Part shown: positions 1-8,505 of the stretch, in pieces
Layout: each line of letters starts with the position of its first letter
Position numbering within the stretch: position 1 is the stretch's first letter
Source of the DNA: Coriobacteriaceae bacterium
GTDB taxonomy: Bacteria; Actinomycetota; Coriobacteriia; Anaerosomatales; SLCP01
Assembly: GCA_003563465.1 (NCBI GenBank)
Contig: PWVH01000129.1
Location: 1 to 64,000 of the forward strand
DNA: 64,000 bases
Reading direction: 5' to 3'
Notes under the pieces: generated by a model
What the model saw: the letters and a program-made list of their open reading frames with translations, nothing else
The model's database searches: none
What the model was told of the DNA's origin: nothing
Made by a program: the position numbers and the translations under genes

Positions 1-237
1 CGAGCCATATCCGGATGTATAGTCTCCATGGGGAAGACAGTGGCCCAGCGTGTCGGTACGCGCTACGTAGCCATCGCGGGCGGTGTCTTCCTTAATCGCT
101 TTGTGCTTGAAGGCGTGTGGAAAGGAATCCAGCAAGCCGGACTGGTACCCTTGACCCACGAGCGGCTCCCCGTCAGTGACGGGTCCGTGTCCTTCGGACA
201 GGCGGTAGTCGCTTGGTCGCGACGCCACGAGGTCTGA
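1..237 (+). CDS. hypF: HypF carbamoyltransferase, C-terminal fragment
   Basis: The reading frame is open from the first base, so this is the 3' end of a gene that begins outside the window. The roughly 78 visible residues match the end of the Kae1-like domain of HypF: a glycine-rich GGVFLNR segment, then a late DGSVSFGQA motif that closes the active site in this family. HypF makes the carbamoyl group that becomes the CN ligands of the [NiFe]-hydrogenase active site. hypC, hypD and hypE follow on the same strand, which supports the call. Nothing can be said about the N-terminal acylphosphatase or zinc-finger domains. Confidence 0.88.
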   Translation, partial: RAISGCIVSMGKTVAQRVGTRYVAIAGGVFLNRFVLEGVWKGIQQAGLVPLTHERLPVSDGSVSFGQAVVAWSRRHEV

Positions 238-286
238 CGCCAGCAAGACGGAATCATCCGGCCCGCATCAAGGAGGTAGTCAGAGC

Positions 287-520
287 ATGTGTCTCGCAAT
301 CCCGGCCCGCGTGACGACCATCGGGCCCCACAACATGGCCGAGGTAGACATAATGGGCGTGACACGCAACGTGAGTCTTGATCTCGTGCCGGAGGCGGAA
401 TCCGGCGATTACGTGCTCGTGCACGCCGGTTTCGCGATTCAGGTGGTGGACGAGGAATACGCCAACGAGACACTCGAGCTGTTCAAGCAGCTGGACATAG
501 TGGAACCTGAGGACGTGTAG
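287..520 (+). CDS. hypC: Hydrogenase maturation chaperone HypC
   Basis: This 77-residue protein starts with MCLAIPA, the family signature. Cys2 is the residue that binds the iron carrying CN and CO ligands during [NiFe]-hydrogenase assembly. An AGGAGG-like ribosome site lies just upstream (AAGGAGG near 270-276), supporting this ATG. The size is typical of the HypC/HupF family. It sits 49 bases after hypF and 5 bases before the hypD start, so the four genes look like one operon. It works as a complex with HypD. Confidence 0.95.
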   Translation: MCLAIPARVTTIGPHNMAEVDIMGVTRNVSLDLVPEAESGDYVLVHAGFAIQVVDEEYANETLELFKQLDIVEPEDV

Positions 521-525
521 TCCGC

Positions 526-1620
526 GTGGATCTATCAACGGGCTTCCGCGACCCGGATTTAGCGGCCCGGCTCATCAAGGCTATCCACGATACTGCGACT
601 CGGCCGATGACGCTGATGGAAGTATGCGGAACCCATACCATGGCCATAGCCAAGTACGGTCTACGCGGTGTGCTTCCCGAAGACGTGCGGCTGCTTTCCG
701 GACCGGGTTGCCCGGTCTGCGTCACCAGCAACACCGACATCGACATCGCCATAGAGTTCGCTCGTCAGCCGAACGTCACCGTTGCGACATTCGGCGACAT
801 GATGAAAGTCCCCGGATCGCGTTCCTCGCTCTCTCGCGAAAAGGCTGACGGTAGGGATGTGCGTATCGTCTATTCCCCTCTCGATGCCCTGGCACTAGCA
901 GAGGGCCAACCCGACCGCCAAGTGGTCTTCATCGGCGTCGGATTCGAGACCACGGTGCCTCTGATTGCAGCGGCCATCAAACGCGCGGCCGAGACAGGAC
1001 TCGGCAACTTCTCAGTGTTTTCTGCTCACAAGACGGTTCCCATAGCTCTCGGAGCACTGGTCAACGATCCCGAGGTCGCTATCGAGGCCTTCATTCTTCC
1101 CGGTCACGTCTCCACGATCATCGGGCTTGAGCCCTACCGCTTTCTTGCCGAGGAGTACTCCGTACCGAGCGTGATCACAGGTTTCGAGCCGGTCGACGTT
1201 CTGCAGGGTGTATGGATGCTGGCCAAGCAGCTTGCCGAGGGCAGGGCCGACATCGAGATCGCATATACCCGGGGAGTTGACCCCCAAGGCAATACGACCG
1301 CCCTCAAGCTGATGAACGAAGTCTTCGAGCCGGCCGATGCGGAGTGGCGGGGCATCGGCATCATCCCCGGCACGGGACTGGTGCTTCGCGAGCATTACGC
1401 TGAGTTCGATGCGCTCCAAAGAGTCCCTGTCTCTCCGGAGCCCCCTAAGGAAAACCCCGGCTGTCAGTGCGGGGAGGTGCTCAGGGGCGCAACCCTTCCC
1501 TACGAATGCCGCCTGTTCGCCAATGCCTGTACTCCAGAGCACCCCATTGGGCCTTGCATGGTGTCCTCGGAGGGCTCTTGCGCGGCCTATTACCGTTACA
1601 CGGACTATGGCAAGTCCTAG
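526..1620 (+). CDS. hypD: Hydrogenase maturation iron-sulfur protein HypD
   Basis: The 364-residue product has the expected length and motifs of HypD. CGTH lies at residues 34-37 and GPGCPVC at 59-65; these are the conserved cysteine motifs that handle the Fe(CN)2CO unit. A C-terminal cysteine cluster (NPGCQCGE, then three more cysteines near the end) fits the [4Fe-4S] site. The start is a GTG five bases after the hypC stop, so translation is probably coupled. HypD is the scaffold on which HypC and HypE assemble the cyanated iron. Confidence 0.95.
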   Translation: MDLSTGFRDPDLAARLIKAIHDTATRPMTLMEVCGTHTMAIAKYGLRGVLPEDVRLLSGPGCPVCVTSNTDIDIAIEFARQPNVTVATFGDMMKVPGSRSSLSREKADGRDVRIVYSPLDALALAEGQPDRQVVFIGVGFETTVPLIAAAIKRAAETGLGNFSVFSAHKTVPIALGALVNDPEVAIEAFILPGHVSTIIGLEPYRFLAEEYSVPSVITGFEPVDVLQGVWMLAKQLAEGRADIEIAYTRGVDPQGNTTALKLMNEVFEPADAEWRGIGIIPGTGLVLREHYAEFDALQRVPVSPEPPKENPGCQCGEVLRGATLPYECRLFANACTPEHPIGPCMVSSEGSCAAYYRYTDYGKS

Positions 1621-1662
1621 AACAGGGCGGCCCACTCCGGTCGGACCTGCCCGGACGGGAGC

Positions 1663-2676
1663 ATGATGCAGCAAGACACCATCCTTCTTTCGCACGGCAG
1701 CGGCGGATCGCTCATGCATCGTCTGATCGACGAGGTTTTCGTCACGGGTTTCGGTGCCGCCGGCACGCCCGCGCTCGATGACGCTGCCTCGCTCGATGTC
1801 GCTGGCGGTCGTGTTGCGATGTCCACCGACACTTATGTGGTCTCGCCCCTGTTCTTCCCGGGAGGCGACATCGGACGCCTGGCAGTGTGCGGCACCGTCA
1901 ACGACGTCGCGACTTCAGGTGCACGGCCGCTCTACCTCTCTGTCGGCTTCGTGCTCGAAGAAGGCCTGCCAATAGAGGACCTCAAGCGTGTCTTGGTCTC
2001 CATGCGGGATGCAGCCGAAGAGGCAGGTGTGCGCATCGTGACCGGGGACACCAAGGTAGTCGAACGCGGGCACGGCGACGGCATGTATATCAACACCACC
2101 GGTCTGGGCGTCCTTGCCGAAGGAGTCGACCTGTCCGGCTCCCACTGCCGACCAGGTGACGTCGTGCTGCTGTCCGGGACTTTGGGAGACCACGGAATCA
2201 CGGTGGTCTCGACTCGCGAGGGTCTAGAGTTTTCGACCGACTTGCGCTCGGATGCGGCCCCTCTCAACCACATGGTGGCGGTGACGCTCGATGCCGCACC
2301 TGACGCCCGCTGCTTCCGTGATCCCACCCGCGGCGGACTCGCCTCCACCCTCAACGAGCTCGCCTCCGCATCTGGGGTCTCCATCACCGTAGACGAGCTG
2401 GCAGTTCCAGTGCACGACCAGGTTCGCGGTGCATGCGAGATGCTCGGATACGACGTCTTCCAGGTGGCCAACGAAGGCAAGATGGTGACAGTGGTGCCCG
2501 CCGACCAAGCAGAGGCTGCGCTTTCCGCGATGCGTTCGGCGCCATATGGTGAAGAAGCGGCCATCATAGGAGAGGTCGGCGAGTCACCCGCAGGCAAGGC
2601 CTACGTCCGCACGTCTTTCGGTGCCACGCGCATCATGGATATGTTGGTCGGAGAGCAGCTGCCGAGAATCTGCTAG
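1663..2676 (+). CDS. hypE: Hydrogenase maturation protein HypE
   Basis: This 337-residue protein belongs to the PurM/AIR-synthase fold. Visible signatures are LSHGSGG near the N-terminus, a GDTKVV segment, and DPTRGGLAS in the second domain. The chain ends in PRIC; the terminal cysteine is the residue that receives the carbamoyl group from HypF and is dehydrated to thiocyanate. Two ATG codons in a row follow a GGGAG ribosome site; either could be the start. It is the last hyp gene here. hypA, hypB and hydrogenase subunits are not in the window. Confidence 0.95.
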   Translation: MMQQDTILLSHGSGGSLMHRLIDEVFVTGFGAAGTPALDDAASLDVAGGRVAMSTDTYVVSPLFFPGGDIGRLAVCGTVNDVATSGARPLYLSVGFVLEEGLPIEDLKRVLVSMRDAAEEAGVRIVTGDTKVVERGHGDGMYINTTGLGVLAEGVDLSGSHCRPGDVVLLSGTLGDHGITVVSTREGLEFSTDLRSDAAPLNHMVAVTLDAAPDARCFRDPTRGGLASTLNELASASGVSITVDELAVPVHDQVRGACEMLGYDVFQVANEGKMVTVVPADQAEAALSAMRSAPYGEEAAIIGEVGESPAGKAYVRTSFGATRIMDMLVGEQLPRIC

Positions 2677-2748
2677 CGTTGACCGCGTGGCAGGTAACAG
2701 CCGCCTGCACGCCGAGAGGCACGCCGGGAGCTCTTGCTACCGAGACGC

Positions 2749-2754
2749 TATACT
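2749..2754 (+). promoter_or_regulatory. Possible -10 element upstream of pgi
   Basis: TATACT stands 42 bases before the isomerase start, in the 119-base gap after hypE. No convincing -35 element is visible at the right distance, so this is only a candidate. Confidence 0.3.
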
Positions 2755-2795
2755 CTCAATTGGGCAAGCATTCCGGCTGAACCGAGGGGGATCCG

Positions 2796-4448
2796 ATGAA
2801 CGCCATGGAGCGGCTTATCGAAGCCGATGCGATCGCGCGCCTCGTGGACCGCGACCCCACTCTCTTCTCATCAGACGTGGACCTTCGCCAGCCGATAATG
2901 CAGCGGCTGGGATGGACCGACCTCGCCGAGAAGGCTTCCTCACGTCTGCCTCTGGTGACAAACATCGCGATGGGTCTCTCCGACGAGGGCGTCACTGATG
3001 TCGTGCTGCTGGGCATGGGCGGATCATCGCTTGCGGCTCTCGTGATGAACGAGGTATTGGGTCCCGTGCCGGGATCACCCCGGCTGCACGTTCTCGACAC
3101 CACCTCGCCAACGTCTGCGACCACCCTGATGGCCACTCTTCACCCCTCGAGAACCGCGTTCGTGGTTGCAAGCAAGTCAGGGACGACGGTAGAGCCGCTC
3201 TCCCTCTACAGTGTCTTCCGTGAATGGATGGATGACTCCCTCGGACACGTGGGTGCCGGGAAGCGCTTCGTCGTCATAACCGATCCCGGGACACCGCTCG
3301 AAGACCTTCGCCAGCAAGACGTGATGAGGGTCGCCGTCAAAGCCCTCGCCACAGTGGGTGGACGCTTCTCGGCGTTGTCGGTGTTCGGAATAGCTCCCGC
3401 CGCGCTGGCGGGACTCGACGTCCAGGCCGTGGTCGATCACGCTCTCGAGATGGAACGGCGGTGTCACGTCCCCGATGAGTCCAACCCCGGATGCGTGCTG
3501 GCGGCCTGGATGGTCGACGCATTCGAATCGGGACGCGACAAGCTCACGCTGGTCTCCTCCAAACGCTATAGGGCCTTCGGCTTGTGGATCGAACAGCTCG
3601 TCGCCGAGTCGACCGGCAAGCAGGGCAAGGGAATCGTCCCCGTGATAGAAGACGCAAGCGTTCCCGTGCAATCCTACGGAAGCGATAGGGCTATGTTCGT
3701 GCTACGCGAGCCGGACGATGCCGCGATCGCATCGTATGCCGAGGAGGCTCGCACTGAAGGAATACCAGTCTTCGAGAGCCTGTTAGACAGCGCCGGAGCC
3801 ATCGGAGCGGAATTCGTCAGATGGACCTTTGCCATCGCGCTGACCGGACATCTGATGAGTGTCAATCCGTTCGACGAGCCCAACGTCGCCGAGGCCAAAC
3901 AGGCGACTGTCGAAGTGCTGGAGGGAACCATCAACGTGCCGAGGGCCTCTGCGGACTTGGGCGGCATTTGGCCCACAGCCGCCGGTGCGCTTTCTGAGCT
4001 GCCCGCTCCGGAGAACCTCGATGATGCGATTGCGCCGCTGATCAAGCCCTTGTCGCCTGGTAACTACCTTGCCATCCTGGCCTTTCTACCAGATGACGAG
4101 GCGTTGTTCGTACCTCTCCGGCGCGCCGCTTACGCGGTGTCAGCTACCCGAGGCGTACCCGTGTGCGTCGAGATGGGGCCCCGCTACCTGCACTCCACAG
4201 GACAACTCCACAAGGGTGGTCCCGACACGGGCGCGTTCCTGATGATCACAAATCGAGAGCAGGCGAATCTCGAGATTCCCAATCGGCCCTTCTCGCTCGC
4301 CGAGCTCTTCCGGGCACAAGCCGAGGGCGACCTGGTCACGCTGGCGGGACTGGGCCGTCGCATAGTGCGTCTGGACCTGCCGGGAGATGACACGACCGCC
4401 CTGTCGGCGGTCACGACGGCGCTCACGCGAGTCGCCAAGGGTCCGTGA
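2796..4448 (+). CDS. pgi: Glucose-6-phosphate isomerase
   Basis: The 550-residue protein has two SIS-type sugar-phosphate domains. Motifs seen are GMGGSS at residues 73-78, SKSGTT at 126-131 (phosphate binding), and GGRFSALS at 188-195, the counterpart of the PGI signature GGRYS. It interconverts glucose 6-phosphate and fructose 6-phosphate in the cytoplasm. The sequence resembles the isomerase half of bifunctional transaldolase-PGI proteins, but no transaldolase part is attached and none is next to it. A GAGGGGG ribosome site precedes the ATG. It is followed by a strong terminator hairpin shared with the convergent symporter gene. Confidence 0.88.
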   Translation: MNAMERLIEADAIARLVDRDPTLFSSDVDLRQPIMQRLGWTDLAEKASSRLPLVTNIAMGLSDEGVTDVVLLGMGGSSLAALVMNEVLGPVPGSPRLHVLDTTSPTSATTLMATLHPSRTAFVVASKSGTTVEPLSLYSVFREWMDDSLGHVGAGKRFVVITDPGTPLEDLRQQDVMRVAVKALATVGGRFSALSVFGIAPAALAGLDVQAVVDHALEMERRCHVPDESNPGCVLAAWMVDAFESGRDKLTLVSSKRYRAFGLWIEQLVAESTGKQGKGIVPVIEDASVPVQSYGSDRAMFVLREPDDAAIASYAEEARTEGIPVFESLLDSAGAIGAEFVRWTFAIALTGHLMSVNPFDEPNVAEAKQATVEVLEGTINVPRASADLGGIWPTAAGALSELPAPENLDDAIAPLIKPLSPGNYLAILAFLPDDEALFVPLRRAAYAVSATRGVPVCVEMGPRYLHSTGQLHKGGPDTGAFLMITNREQANLEIPNRPFSLAELFRAQAEGDLVTLAGLGRRIVRLDLPGDDTTALSAVTTALTRVAKGP

Positions 4449-4502
4449 AGCGAGCAGCCTCGAGAAGACACATGACCGAAGACTTTCCAGCGGTCGAAAA
4501 GG

Positions 4503-4542
4503 CGCGGACCCGGTCCCTGGGACTTCAGGGACCGGGTCCGCG
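4503..4542. terminator. Bidirectional rho-independent terminator
   Basis: A perfect 17-bp inverted repeat (4503-4519 and 4526-4542) with a 6-base loop lies between the convergent pgi and symporter genes. On the minus strand the stem is followed within a few bases by TTTT, so it best serves the symporter operon; on the plus strand no clear T-run follows. Confidence 0.85.
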
Positions 4543-4582
4543 ATTCCAAGAAGCCCTCCGGGGAGAAGCCTCTTGATAAGGA

Positions 4583-6445
4583 TTACTCGTCTTTGGTGCT
4601 CGAGAGCATCCCGCCGACCTTGTGCAGACCCAGGTCACGCTCGTGACGCTCGCTCGCGGTTCCATGGATCCGCATCCAAATCTCGTCAACGTTTTTGGGA
4701 AGCCTTCCGTCGAGCTTGCTCACGATGATGACCGTGAGTATAGCGGCAGGGAACGTGAACAGTGTCGGGAAGGTCAGGCTGCCAAGGAAGGCGAGCACTC
4801 CCGTGTCCCCAAGATGACCGAGCTGCTTGAGGACGTTGAGGAAGATGAAGAGGAGCGAACCGCCGCCGCCGACCACCATCCCCGATATCGCGCCAAGCTC
4901 GGTGGTTTGCCTCCACCATATACCTGTGAGCAACAGTGGAACGAATGCGCCAGCCCCAAAAGCGAACGCCCACGTCACCATCATGGCGATGAGTGCGGGA
5001 TAGGCCTGATCCAAGCCGATCACCGGAATACCGATGCCTATCGCCAACGCCAGCAGGGAGAAGAACATGACTGCTATCTTCCCTACGATGACCCTTCTAA
5101 GCTCGGGCGCATCGGGGTTGACATATTTCTCGTAGACGTCGTGGCCGACCGCCGAAGCGGACGCGATGAGCAGACCGCCGGTCGTGGAGAACATGGCCGC
5201 GAACGCGCCGGCGGCCACCGCGCCCATCAGCCACTCTCCGCCAATGATCTGTGCGATCGTGGGCATGATGGCGTCCGATCTGACCAGGATACCGTCGACG
5301 TAGGCAGCATTGGCCGGAGCCGTGCCCGCACGCCAGGCGTCATCGATGATCAAGCGACCTGCCAGACCTGCGATCGGCGCCATGATGTAGAACAATCCTA
5401 TGAACACGAGCACCCAGAAGGTGGAGCGCCGGGCTGCCGCACCCGAAGGGTTCGTGTAGTAGCGATTCAGGATGTGCGGTAGACCAGCGGTCCCTAGCAC
5501 TAGCGCCATCACCATCGAGAATTGGTCGAACGCATTGTAGCGATGGCCAGGCTCGTTGAAGAACATATCGCGCAATTCGTGTAGCTTGTTCGTCGCCGGA
5601 ACGGTCACGGGCACACTCGCCTCCGGATCGCCTGCCTCGATGGCAGCCTCAATGTCCTCCAGCCCCCTGGGACTCATCTGCTCGCGCAATTCGTCGATTG
5701 GGGCAAGGCCCGTCTCCGGATCCTCGGCGGTCAATTCGGCGACCGTCATCGTCTTCACGTCGAGATGGGTCTCGGCGGTGACCTCTTCGAGCGCTGCGGG
5801 ATAGTTGAATCTATGACTGCCGAAAAAGGCGAACATGACGACAAGGAACATCGCTACGAAAAGCCACCAGAACTGGAAGATCTGGTTGAGCGTGGTGGCT
5901 TTCATGCCTCCTACGGCCACGTAGAACATGATGATCGCTACGACGACCAAGACTCCGGTGTTATAGGGCGACAAGCCAAAGATACCGGCACCGACAAGAA
6001 CGGTCCACGTGGTGCCCGCGCCATACATCTGAGGAGCCATGTAGAACAGACTTGTCACAAGCACCATGAGCACGGTCAAGAGCCTGATGCGGTCCGAACC
6101 GAATCGACCGTAGGCGAAGTCCGCAACGGTGTATTCGCCGAATCGGCGCAATGCCGAAGCGATGAAAAGGACCACCACTATGAAGCCGCCGCAAAAACCG
6201 GCCGCATACCAGACACCGTCGAGGCCGGAAGCGTAGACCGCCGCAGCGACACCCAGGAACGAGGCAGCGGAGAGATAATCGCCCGAGATCGCCGAGGCGT
6301 TCGCAAGTGTGCCGACCTTGCGTCCCGCAAGATAGAAGTCAGCGGTCGTACGTGTGAAACGGCGGACGAGTATAGCCAACCCGACCGTGAAGACCGTTAC
6401 GATGACGACCATCAAGATCGCGAAGACGTTGAGTTCGCCTCCCAT
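4583..6445 (-). CDS. actP: Sodium:solute symporter, acetate permease (ActP) type
   Basis: The product is about 620 residues with many hydrophobic helices typical of the SSS family. The N-terminus carries the RRFTRTTADFYLAGRKVG segment and SGDYLSAASFLG, hallmarks of ActP-like cation/acetate symporters. A polar stretch of about 90 residues rich in Glu and Pro interrupts the helices after about residue 230; I infer it is an extramembrane loop. The ATG at 6445 was chosen because GGAGGTGAG stands just before it; the longer frame would overlap the upstream gene. The small DUF485 partner gene ends two bases upstream, the usual arrangement. The substrate could be acetate, pyruvate or another short monocarboxylate. 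Confidence 0.85.
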   Translation of the reverse strand: MGGELNVFAILMVVIVTVFTVGLAILVRRFTRTTADFYLAGRKVGTLANASAISGDYLSAASFLGVAAAVYASGLDGVWYAAGFCGGFIVVVLFIASALRRFGEYTVADFAYGRFGSDRIRLLTVLMVLVTSLFYMAPQMYGAGTTWTVLVGAGIFGLSPYNTGVLVVVAIIMFYVAVGGMKATTLNQIFQFWWLFVAMFLVVMFAFFGSHRFNYPAALEEVTAETHLDVKTMTVAELTAEDPETGLAPIDELREQMSPRGLEDIEAAIEAGDPEASVPVTVPATNKLHELRDMFFNEPGHRYNAFDQFSMVMALVLGTAGLPHILNRYYTNPSGAAARRSTFWVLVFIGLFYIMAPIAGLAGRLIIDDAWRAGTAPANAAYVDGILVRSDAIMPTIAQIIGGEWLMGAVAAGAFAAMFSTTGGLLIASASAVGHDVYEKYVNPDAPELRRVIVGKIAVMFFSLLALAIGIGIPVIGLDQAYPALIAMMVTWAFAFGAGAFVPLLLTGIWWRQTTELGAISGMVVGGGGSLLFIFLNVLKQLGHLGDTGVLAFLGSLTFPTLFTFPAAILTVIIVSKLDGRLPKNVDEIWMRIHGTASERHERDLGLHKVGGMLSSTKDE

Positions 6446-6446
6446 G

Positions 6447-6875
6447 CTACTCACCTCCCTCTGACTCGAGAGCGCTAGAGGTAGTGATGGTGGCGACCTC
6501 ATCAGTCTCCCGAGCAGTAGCGGCGGCGATCTCGTCAGCCAGATGCGCCAGATTAGCGTCGAGCTTGTCCGCCTTCTTGATGTAGGTGAAACTCAACATC
6601 CACAAGAAGAAGTAGTACAACAGAGATACAACCAGGTAGTTCATGGTGAAACCACCCCAGATGGGGGTGGCATACCATGCCTTCCACCAAATCGTCATGA
6701 CTGGAATAGACAGCGTCACGATGAAGAACACAGCCGCGAATGTGAAGCTCAGCTTTCGCTGCTCACGAAAGACCACGTCTACGCTCTCGATGGTGTCGAT
6801 GTGATCGCCATGTTGCATCTGGACGCCTGACGCTTTCTTGGCGTTCGCAGCGTTGCCTCCGGCATTGCTCGCCAT
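6447..6875 (-). CDS. DUF485-type small membrane subunit of symporter
   Basis: This protein of about 142 residues has two central hydrophobic helices (FTFAAVFFIVTLSIPVMTIW and YLVVSLLYYFFLWMLSF) flanked by charged ends. This layout matches the DUF485/YjcH proteins coded next to ActP symporters and thought to assist them. The FREQRKLSF motif before the first helix is typical. The ATG at 6875 follows GGAGG with 8-base spacing. The stop codon is one base from the actP ATG, so the two are probably translated together. Confidence 0.8.
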   Translation of the reverse strand: MASNAGGNAANAKKASGVQMQHGDHIDTIESVDVVFREQRKLSFTFAAVFFIVTLSIPVMTIWWKAWYATPIWGGFTMNYLVVSLLYYFFLWMLSFTYIKKADKLDANLAHLADEIAAATARETDEVATITTSSALESEGGE

Positions 6876-6982
6876 CTCCTGCACCTCCCTACATAGTCAT
6901 GGCCGCGCGCGGCGACCGGGGTTGGTTGTCGCGATCCAGCCACTCGATGGCCGAGAATCGCTTTCATCCCGACCCTTTCGTC

Positions 6983-7477
6983 TCAGTCGAGCTTGACGAC
7001 CAGCACCGGAAACGGTGAGGCCTTGACCACTGTCTCGGCCACCGAACCAAGCGCGATGCGTTTCAGACCGGTCCGACCGGTATCACCGATCACGATCAGA
7101 TCGGCTTCCCACTCCGTCGCGGTGGCTACGATACGCTTCGCCACGCCGCCCTGGACCACTTCGACCTCACACTCGACACCGTTGCGCTCGCACATGGTCT
7201 TCGCGATGACAAGCCCTTTGATGGATGGGTGAACGCCTTCGAACAATGCCTCGTCCATCGCTTCCTCGGGATACTCAAGCTGCTCATAGCCGGTATCCAC
7301 GTAGATCGCCTTCATCTTCGCTCCGAACGTCTTGGCCATGACCGCTGCGAACTCGGTTGCGGCAACCGACGGCTCGGAACCGTCGGTAGGAACCAGGATA
7401 CGGTCGATCTCGACACAAACCTCCTGGATATCACCGAGTTTCACATCCTCGGCAGCACCTCTGATGCAGACCTTCAT
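6983..7477 (-). CDS. Universal stress protein (UspA family)
   Basis: The 164-residue product has the UspA fold signature: an N-terminal IDRILVPTDGSEPS strand-loop and a C-terminal IGDTGRTGLKRIALGS segment. The latter fits the G-x2-G-x9-G-S nucleotide-binding pattern of the ATP-binding subclass. An N-terminal extension of about 18 residues precedes the usual first strand. The ATG at 7477 has GGAGGTGAG six bases upstream. It is the first gene of an operon with the DUF485 and symporter genes, behind a promoter with LytTR-like boxes. Usp genes often accompany transporters, but the role here is not known. Confidence 0.85.
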   Translation of the reverse strand: MKVCIRGAAEDVKLGDIQEVCVEIDRILVPTDGSEPSVAATEFAAVMAKTFGAKMKAIYVDTGYEQLEYPEEAMDEALFEGVHPSIKGLVIAKTMCERNGVECEVEVVQGGVAKRIVATATEWEADLIVIGDTGRTGLKRIALGSVAETVVKASPFPVLVVKLD

Positions 7478-7619
7478 GCGACTCACCTCCATCCATCGAG
7501 GAGCGCGCTTCGCCCCCCGGATCCGCATGTCCCACGGGTAACGTATCGCTGCAAGGATTCCAATGCGACGAGGTTGCCGCGTACGGGAGCGATGTCTCGG
7601 CAAGAGGGGGTGAGACGGC

Positions 7620-7647
7620 AGCATACGGCAGAAGACTGCCACTTCAA
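7620..7647 (-). promoter_or_regulatory. Promoter of the usp-DUF485-actP operon
   Basis: On the minus strand TTGAAG (7647-7642) is followed after 16 bases by TATGCT (7625-7620). It lies about 140 bases before the usp start and just downstream of three regularly spaced LytTR-like repeats. The hexamers match the housekeeping consensus at four of six (-35) and four of six (-10) positions. Confidence 0.55.
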
Positions 7648-7658
7648 GAAAGTCCCAG

Positions 7659-7709
7659 TCCGTTCACCGCCTCCAAACGGCCGTTCAGAGAACGGGCCGT
7701 CCCGTTCAC
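7659..7709 (+). promoter_or_regulatory. Three LytTR-type direct repeats, 21-bp spacing
   Basis: CCGTTCA occurs at 7660, 7681 and 7702, spaced exactly 21 bp, two helical turns. Each repeat extends to a 9-base site resembling the LytTR/AgrA consensus with a central GTT. Two or more 9-bp direct repeats with 12-bp spacers are the known binding mode of LytTR response regulators. They sit in the only gap over 300 bases (7478-7794), between lytR and usp, 12 bases upstream of a -35-like element. I see no gene or RNA in the rest of this gap. Confidence 0.6.
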
Positions 7710-7794
7710 GGCGTCGTCGACGGACTAGGTAAGTGGCTAGAGATACGCGATACCAGAAAGGGTGCCGATTCTCAGCGTCAGCGTTATGCGCATC

Positions 7795-8505
7795 CTACAG
7801 TCCGATTGCTTTCTTGAGTGCGGGCACGCGCCGACGCGAGACTGGCACTTGCGTAGATTCGGCATCCGTAAGCGTGAGCAGCAGAGTGCCGCCATACATC
7901 GGAACCACCTCTCTGACCTGAGCCAGATTGACCAGGTAGCGCCGGTGCACTCGGAAGAAACCGCTAGGCTCCAGACGTCGTTCGAGCTGTGCAAGCGAGA
8001 TGGTGGAGAGATAGCGTTCGCCATCGGTGTGCAAGTATGAGTAGTCGTCTTTGGCCATGACGTAGAAGATGTCCTCGACTTGAAGCAGCAGTTTCCTGCC
8101 CGCCTTCTCCACGGGTATGCGCTCAACCCGCACACCTTCCTGCTGAGCTGGCACCAGGCGTTCGATCGCAGTGCGTAGTCTATCCAGTTCGACGGGCTTC
8201 ACCAGATAGTCGGTCGCAGCGACTTCGAAAGCCTTGACCGCATGTTCGCTATGTGCGGTGACGAAAACGATCGAAGGCTGGCGGTCTAGGTTCGAAAGGG
8301 TCTCTGCAAGCTGCACCCCCGAGAGCCCCGGCATGTCGATGTCGAGAAAGACGACATCGTAGGGTATGGCTTTGATGAGCTGGAACGCCTCGGAGGCGTT
8401 CGATGCCTCGCCGACCACCTCCACCCCTCCCGCCTCATCGAGCAAGAACCGCAGCTCGGAGCGGGCCGGAGCCTCATCATCTACCACTAGTGCCTTCAGT
8501 ACCAT
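7795..8505 (-). CDS. LytTR-family response regulator
   Basis: The product of about 236 residues has a receiver domain with the acidic pair in VVDDEAPARSE, the phosphoacceptor Asp in VVFLDIDMPG, and the conserved Lys in YLVKPVEL. The C-terminal half is a LytTR DNA-binding domain (VEDIFYVMAKDDYSYL, FFRVHRRYLVNL). The start at 8505 follows GAGGGAG with good spacing and overlaps the end of the sensor gene by 29 bases, so translation is coupled. The direct repeats downstream at 7659-7709 are its likely target, pointing to control of the symporter operon. Confidence 0.88.
   Translation of the reverse strand: MVLKALVVDDEAPARSELRFLLDEAGGVEVVGEASNASEAFQLIKAIPYDVVFLDIDMPGLSGVQLAETLSNLDRQPSIVFVTAHSEHAVKAFEVAATDYLVKPVELDRLRTAIERLVPAQQEGVRVERIPVEKAGRKLLLQVEDIFYVMAKDDYSYLHTDGERYLSTISLAQLERRLEPSGFFRVHRRYLVNLAQVREVVPMYGGTLLLTLTDAESTQVPVSRRRVPALKKAIGL

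Noticed and set aside
4622..6478. Two long plus-strand frames rich in Glu, Arg and His opposite the symporter
   Set aside because: Typical antisense shadows of a GC-rich membrane gene, no recognisable domain or ribosome site.
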